Shown here piece by piece: positions 23,051 to 26,131 of a stretch of 26,131 bases of DNA (position 1 is its first letter; every line of letters begins with the position of its first letter). Location of the stretch: contig JAULZV010000050.1 of the NCBI GenBank assembly GCA_032117135.1, positions 1 through 26,131 on the forward strand, written 5' to 3'. Both the position numbers and the translations under genes were made by a program. The notes under the pieces were generated by a model that saw only the letters and a list, made by a program, of their open reading frames with translations, made no database searches and was not told the origin of the DNA. Source of the stretch: JAULZV01 sp032117135 (lineage in GTDB: Bacteria > Patescibacteriota > Minisyncoccia > Phycocordibacterales > JAACPR01).

Positions 23051-23419
23051 TTATAGTCCAAAAATATAAACAGCGAAGAACAATACGGTAATCACTCCAA
23101 AAAACCATAGTCCAAATTTAACAATGGGACTTATCGGGACGGGCGGGACGGGTTCGGTTTTGATATCTGGGGTTTGAGAAACTTTTTGTTTTATTTTTTT
23201 ATAGAAATGTACGGCTACCAAGATTGAAAAACCAATAAGGACAAAAATATAAAATATATATTCCGAGAAGGCTGGATCTTTAAATTGATATACTAAATAT
23301 TCAAATCTAAAATCAGAACTAGCAAAAACAAACATAAGAAATATTATGAACAGTGACCCAAATAATAGATAAAGATAAATAGATATAAATAGAGATATCC
23401 AATAGAAAATTTTATTCAT
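23051..23419 (-). CDS. Small three-TM membrane protein, unknown
   Basis: A 122-aa protein with hydrophobic segments at about residues 5-33, 52-70 and 98-120. A Lys/Pro-rich loop lies between TM2 and TM3 (KKIKQKVSQTPDIKTEPVPP). No family is recognised. The promoter is TTGCAC-N16-TATGCT with 6 nt to the ATG, closely related to the one before the pilin-like gene at 22017, so the two genes are probably controlled alike. The 3' end is convergent with the DUF3137-like gene (41 bp between stops). Confidence 0.7.
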   Translation of the reverse strand: MNKIFYWISLFISIYLYLLFGSLFIIFLMFVFASSDFRFEYLVYQFKDPAFSEYIFYIFVLIGFSILVAVHFYKKIKQKVSQTPDIKTEPVPPVPISPIVKFGLWFFGVITVLFFAVYIFGL

Positions 23420-23425
23420 ATCAAA

Positions 23426-23453
23426 AGCATATCATTCTCGATACAGTGTGCAA
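23426..23453 (-). promoter_or_regulatory. Leaderless promoter, copy B
   Basis: -35 TTGCAC (23448-23453), 16-bp spacer, -10 TATGCT (23426-23431), 6 nt to the ATG at 23417-23419. About 43 of 59 positions match copy A upstream of 22017. Confidence 0.65.
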
Positions 23454-23664
23454 TAAGGGTGGGTTTATAACACATGCAAGCTCATGGAATTTATTTGATA
23501 TCTAATTTGATAATTAAGCGAGTGAATGAACTCGGCCACAAGTCACTAAGTATAATTGTTCATTCGTTTCACTCACTCCAATTCTACTAAGTGCTCGCGA
23601 CCCCGCCTCGCGACCCGGGTCCTCGTTATCACTCGGACACAGGGTACCCCGCTCCGGCTTTCTC

Positions 23665-23725
23665 GTCCCATCACTTGCACGCAAAAATCCCCTTTCGGGG
23701 ATTTTGTTTGCGCAAGTGATGGGAC
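23665..23725. repeat. Inverted copy of the tRNA-Asp 3' end around a terminator
   Basis: GTCCCATCACTTGC (23665-23678, plus strand) is the exact inverse partner of GCAAGTGATGGGAC (23712-23725), the last 14 nt of the tRNA-Asp acceptor and T arm before the discriminator. The terminator hairpin lies between the arms. The flanking 23580-23670 is unusually GC-rich for the window. It holds an AATT-type ORF on each strand with no credible protein. Confidence 0.7.
23683..23705 (-). terminator. Terminator of tRNA-Asp
   Basis: AAAATCCCC-GAAA-GGGGATTTT with TTTTT on the minus strand, 6 nt after the tRNA 3' end. Confidence 0.85.
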
Positions 23726-24046
23726 TCGAACCCACGACCTTCCGCGTGCACTAATCCAAAATTTTCATGATGGCGTGGACTATATTATCACCGTTACCAT
23801 TTCTGGTTTTAGGTGTAAGGCGCTTCGACTGCGTTGAAGCAGGCTACTCCCCGAAGGGATAGTCTCTGAACCTTTCGAACAATCGATCATCTCAAAAGAG
23901 ACAGTCATTCGCTCGACTTGGCTGCTGATTGCCCTTTCAGTATCTGAGGAGGGGTTCCAGCAATTCACCTTATGTTCGACCGGACTTTCGTACCGGAAGC
24001 TGCCAAATTGACAGGCGGACGCTCTAACCAGCTGAGCTACACCTGC
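23711..24046 (-). tRNA. tRNA-Asp(GUC), split by a group I intron
   Basis: The 5' exon is 24046-24011 (36 nt) and the 3' exon 23748-23711 (38 nt). Joined they make a 74-nt tRNA: acceptor GCAGGTG/CACTTGC, D arm GCTC-AGCTGGTTA-GAGC, anticodon arm TCCGC-CTGTCAC-GCGGA, variable loop AGGTC, T arm GTGGG-TTCGAGT-CCCAT, discriminator G73. The anticodon GUC and G73 are Asp identity elements. CCA is not encoded. The break lies between U35 and C36, inside the anticodon, so the tRNA cannot work until the intron is removed. An inverted repeat (GTAATGAA/TTCATTAC, 24058-24079) lies just upstream. Confidence 0.93.
23749..24010 (-). ncRNA. Self-splicing group I intron in tRNA-Asp
   Basis: 262 nt, without an endonuclease gene. 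The 5' splice site follows U (exon ...CCUGU), and the exon CUGU pairs with GCAG a few nt into the intron, giving the conserved U-G wobble of P1. The last base is G (omega-G). Core elements in order: P-like AAUUGCUGGAA, Q-like AAUCAGCAGCCAAG, R-like GUUCAGAGACUA (23860-23871) and S-like AAUAUAGUCC (23777-23786); R and S pair as P7. A CCCUUCGGGG hairpin follows R. The size and the lack of an ORF fit the small tRNA introns of subgroup IC3. Frames read through this region are not genes. Confidence 0.93.
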
Positions 24047-24184
24047 AAGTGAGGTATGTAATGAAAGCTTGTTCATTACCACCGAACGTAACAGGAAAAA
24101 TTCTTCTACACCTGCATATATGCAATCAAAATACTGCGCATATCTGCAGTGGCACTACTATATCAAATATTTCCAGAGAATCAA

Positions 24185-24208
24185 ACACCCCTTGCACGCA
24201 AGGGGTGT
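24185..24208 (-). terminator. Terminator of the small Cys-containing gene
   Basis: Perfect 11-bp arms ACACCCCTTGC and GCAAGGGGTGT with a 2-nt loop, 23 nt after the stop at 24232; a short T-rich tail follows on the minus strand. Confidence 0.8.
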
Positions 24209-24231
24209 GAATGACACAAATAAAGAACATG

Positions 24232-24567
24232 TCATTGAAGTCCCTCTTTCCACCGTTTGATCTCTTTTGAAATTTCATCGGGAGAAAGTTGTCTATCCGC
24301 ATCTTTTTGGACTTGTGCTATGTGTGCTTCTCTATCTGCAACACGATGATGAGAATCCCAATCTTTGCGATATGTATCATATTCACGATCGAGACCAGCA
24401 TCCACAGAATGAACAGTTTTGATTTTGGGATGAGTTGGACATGACCCTCCATAAATCTCACATTGCGCACAACGCTCGAACAAGTCGTCGGTATTTTTAT
24501 CTGGAAGTGGCACAGGAGTCTCTTGAGACTCTGCCCACTCAAACAAATTTTTTGGATTATTGCTCAT
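24232..24567 (-). CDS. Hypothetical small hydrophilic protein with a Cys cluster
   Basis: 111 aa from ATG 24565-24567 (MSNNPKNLFEWAESQETPVP). It has C-A-Q-C-E-I-Y-G-G-S-C-P-T-H near residue 40: three Cys and one His, a possible metal site. A charged, probably helical C-terminal half follows (DREAHIAQVQKDADRQLSPD, EISKEIKRWKEGLQ). No signal or TM is seen, so it is cytoplasmic. No family is recognised. A CATACT -10 (24574-24579) lies 6 nt before the ATG, another leaderless candidate. The frame upstream of this ATG would overlap that box. A strong terminator follows. Confidence 0.7.
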   Translation of the reverse strand: MSNNPKNLFEWAESQETPVPLPDKNTDDLFERCAQCEIYGGSCPTHPKIKTVHSVDAGLDREYDTYRKDWDSHHRVADREAHIAQVQKDADRQLSPDEISKEIKRWKEGLQ

Positions 24568-24633
24568 ATATCTAGTATGCATCCTCCTCTCCAAATGGCA
24601 AGGTATGAATACCACACCCCAGTATCAATGTTA

Positions 24634-24674
24634 TATAAAAGAAAACCCCCATCCGCTGGAATGCGGAGGGGGTT
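24634..24674 (-). terminator. Terminator of the GC-rich operon
   Basis: Stem AACCCCC...GCGG pairing with CCGC...GGGGGTT (24644-24674, one bulge/mismatch, 6-nt loop), then TTTTCTTTTATA on the minus strand (24645-24634). It lies 22 bp after the stop at 24696. Confidence 0.85.
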
Positions 24675-24695
24675 TGTAGGGTTGGGCGAGAGGTG

Positions 24696-25649
24696 TTAGT
24701 TCTTGCCGCCCTGTCCATGATTCCAGTATGGCAAGAGATGAATCGTCTTGCCTGCCGGCACATGGATCCGAAACTCGCCGTTCTCATTGGGTGTGATCCA
24801 ATCAGGACCGGAGCCCGAATCATCGTCGGTGAATGTGTACTGGATCATGCTTGGGGTCATACCCCTGTCGTCGTACACATGCACACGGTAACTGCGAGTA
24901 GAAATGGAGGTGAATTCATACACCGGCTTGTGCCACTGGTTATGAGGAGCGTAGATGTCCAGATAGGACGTCCCCTTCCATGCCTCCACAACTTCGAGAC
25001 CTTCAATCGCAGTTGGTTCCAGCTGGATCATGTGGAAACCTCGATGAACAGGAAGACCTGTTTGAATGTCGGTCACTTCCTGTTCACCATCAGTGAATGT
25101 GACGAATGTACCCTCTTGCTCCCAGATCCAACCAGGAACGATGACGTTTCCTTTGGAAACTTCGAGAGTGACGGCGTATCCGTTCACAAGCTGAACATGA
25201 GCAGAGTCACCGTCAAACGGGACCAATTGGTCAGCCAGATAGAACCTGATCATTCCAACATGCCCAGGAAGCGTGTATTCCAAGGAAGGACCAGCCTTCT
25301 GAGAAATACTTTCGATCGGCTTCCATGAAGAGTTCGATTCGAAAAGCACCACTCCATCCCTATCAAGAATCAGTGCAGTCTCCTGCACGAAGCTCTTGTA
25401 GTTGCTGAATTCGAGCAGAAATGCCCGACCATCAAATGGGGACATGAGCTGCTCGCGATTTTCGACGCCTTCATATTCGACATCGAAGTAATACGACTCT
25501 TCCAAGCCATTACCATAGATATGGTAGGTGCCATGATCCGCGACCTGATAGGCCTTCTTGAACCGCTCGACGGCCGAGCCGAATTCCGGCGCCGCAGTGA
25601 GGGGCAGGATGAGTGAGATGAACAGGAGGATTGCTGTCAGAGTTTTCAT
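24696..25649 (-). CDS. Hypothetical secreted beta-rich protein, GC-rich
   Basis: A 317-aa protein. A signal peptide covers residues 1-19 (MKTLTAILLFISLILPLTAA). The rest has no TM and no Cys, and is rich in short beta-like stretches with many Tyr, Trp and acidic residues; it includes YHIYGNGLEESYYFDVEYEG, WIWEQEGTFVTFTDGEQEV and RSYRVHVYDDRGM. I recognise no family; two or three beta-sandwich domains would fit. GC content and codon choice are clearly higher in GC than in the neighbours, which suggests transfer. It follows the 80-aa gene by 41 bp and ends at a strong terminator, forming a two-gene operon. Confidence 0.8.
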   Translation of the reverse strand: MKTLTAILLFISLILPLTAAPEFGSAVERFKKAYQVADHGTYHIYGNGLEESYYFDVEYEGVENREQLMSPFDGRAFLLEFSNYKSFVQETALILDRDGVVLFESNSSWKPIESISQKAGPSLEYTLPGHVGMIRFYLADQLVPFDGDSAHVQLVNGYAVTLEVSKGNVIVPGWIWEQEGTFVTFTDGEQEVTDIQTGLPVHRGFHMIQLEPTAIEGLEVVEAWKGTSYLDIYAPHNQWHKPVYEFTSISTRSYRVHVYDDRGMTPSMIQYTFTDDDSGSGPDWITPNENGEFRIHVPAGKTIHLLPYWNHGQGGKN

Positions 25650-25690
25650 GTCTTTCGTTCTTTCGCTTTGGTTTTGGTTTGGATTTCAGA

Positions 25691-25933
25691 TTATTGTTCG
25701 GCAACTGCAGGTCCAGCCATCTCGACACGAGTCGTGACGGTGAACCTGTTTGTCTCATCATCGCTTTCAAGGGCGACGACGCGACGCGGTTTGGGTTTGG
25801 TTTCCAGTTCCGGAGCTTTCGCGACCGGGACCGTTTCTTCCTCACGCAGATTGCTCTGCGTGAAGATACCTGCCAGCCCCAAAGAGGCCAGCCCGACGAT
25901 GCCGTAGATACGGCTACTTTTCTGTTTTTTCAT
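25691..25933 (-). CDS. Small single-TM protein, first gene of the GC-rich operon
   Basis: 80 aa: a basic start (MKKQKSSR), one hydrophobic segment at about residues 9-25 (IYGIVGLASLGLAGIF), then a Pro/Lys/Glu-rich linker and a short hydrophilic end (TNRFTVTTRVEMAGPAVAEQ). It looks like a signal-anchored or exported peptide. No family is recognised. Its coding frame shares the GC-richer codon use of the next gene. Two other frames over the same bases give longer ORFs, but those lack a promoter and have implausible composition. A promoter with near-consensus boxes precedes it. Confidence 0.6.
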   Translation of the reverse strand: MKKQKSSRIYGIVGLASLGLAGIFTQSNLREEETVPVAKAPELETKPKPRRVVALESDDETNRFTVTTRVEMAGPAVAEQ

Positions 25934-25958
25934 GGGGAAATTTCAAAGAACAGAATAT

Positions 25959-25987
25959 ATGATAGCACGATATTAAAATAAAGTCAA
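25959..25987 (-). promoter_or_regulatory. Promoter of the GC-rich operon
   Basis: -35 TTGACT (25982-25987), 17-bp spacer, -10 TATCAT (25959-25964); the leader is about 19 nt. It lies in the AT-rich host-like DNA next to the GC-rich genes. Confidence 0.65.
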
Positions 25988-26018
25988 TAGCAACATGAGG
26001 CATAAGAAATGACCTCCT

Positions 26019-26048
26019 CCCCGGCCTCTCGCTCCGCTTCGACCGGGG
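26019..26048. repeat. GC-rich inverted repeat
   Basis: CCCCGG (26019-26024) and CCGGGG (26043-26048) enclose an 18-nt loop. It lies between the GC-rich operon and the plus-strand start at 26062; it could be a terminator remnant or transfer boundary. Confidence 0.4.
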
Positions 26049-26061
26049 TTTCCAACATGGC

Positions 26062-26131
26062 ATGAAAATTCTAATCGAACAATCGGGCGTTTTTTGGTTT
26101 ATCTTTTTTGCCTTGCCATTGTATGTACTGT
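26062..26131 (+). CDS. Partial plus-strand gene, start only
   Basis: Open from ATG 26062 to the window end, 23 residues: MKILIEQSGVFWFIFFALPL and then YVL. The hydrophobic stretch from residue 10 onward suggests a membrane or secreted protein. No clear promoter is seen. The call rests only on the open frame and hydrophobic pattern. Confidence 0.35.
   Translation, partial: MKILIEQSGVFWFIFFALPLYVL

Noticed and set aside
23514..24082. Several ORFs on both strands over the tRNA-Asp region
   Set aside because: They translate tRNA exons, the intron and the GC-rich repeat; the sequence is explained by RNA structure.
25510..25981. Arg/Lys-rich minus-strand and plus-strand ORFs over the 80-aa gene
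   Set aside because: They have the biased composition of shadow frames in GC-rich DNA, and the promoter fits the ATG at 25933.

Overview
The window looks like a chromosomal piece of a Candidate Phyla Radiation (Patescibacteria, Parcubacteria-like) bacterium. It is AT-rich, with short genes, many single-pass membrane or secreted proteins, a CPR-style pilin-like domain, VanY-type peptidoglycan hydrolases with peptidoglycan-binding domains, a short release factor 2 directly followed by ftsE-ftsX, almost no Shine-Dalgarno sequences, and tRNAs without encoded CCA. A real RF2 gene (SPF and GGQ motifs) and TGA used as stop argue against the UGA-recoding Gracilibacteria/Absconditabacteria. The taxonomy is inferred from gene content, not from a marker tree.

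Layout. 1-1.0 kb: a partial secreted protein, then a small XRE regulator and a four-TM membrane protein; both promoters carry the same palindrome (GTAAAG-N4-CTTTAC) over the -35 box. 1.0-3.5 kb: SOUL, NUDIX, DoxX-like and DUF4395-like genes. 3.5-4.8 kb: two divergent orphan genes, each ended by a strong terminator. 4.8-8.3 kb: a 42-aa membrane peptide, DedA, a VanY peptidase on the plus strand, a DUF2238-like membrane protein and YceI. 8.3-10.9 kb: tRNA-Thr, prfB, ftsE and ftsX in one transcription unit. 11-13 kb: a seven-repeat SBBP beta-propeller protein with a peptidoglycan-binding tail, followed by a roughly 400-bp non-coding stretch holding a REP/MITE-like element. 13.3-17.3 kb: ZIP transporter, TIGR01777-type SDR, YibE/F protein and Ca2+/cation antiporter. 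17.3-20.5 kb: a large proline-rich anchored protein plus VanY. 20.6-23.4 kb: a secreted pilin-like/DsbA-like protein apparently split by a frameshift in an A7 tract, a DUF3137-like protein and a small membrane protein. 23.5-24.05 kb: a tRNA-Asp(GUC) gene interrupted in the anticodon by a 262-nt group I intron. 24.2-26.1 kb: a small Cys-containing protein, a GC-richer two-gene secreted-protein operon that looks foreign, and the start of a plus-strand gene.

How the genes fit together. Much of the window concerns the cell envelope: FtsEX for division-linked wall hydrolysis, two VanY peptidases, surface proteins that bind peptidoglycan, DsbA-like disulfide chemistry and cation transport. The clearest regulatory theme is leaderless expression. 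In at least nine genes a good -10 box lies 6-7 nt before the ATG, which puts the transcription start at or next to the start codon. The most unusual items are the intron-split tRNA-Asp, the tRNA-Thr/prfB junction (5 nt apart), the shared palindromic operator, the frameshifted pilin-like/DsbA gene and the duplicated leaderless promoter.
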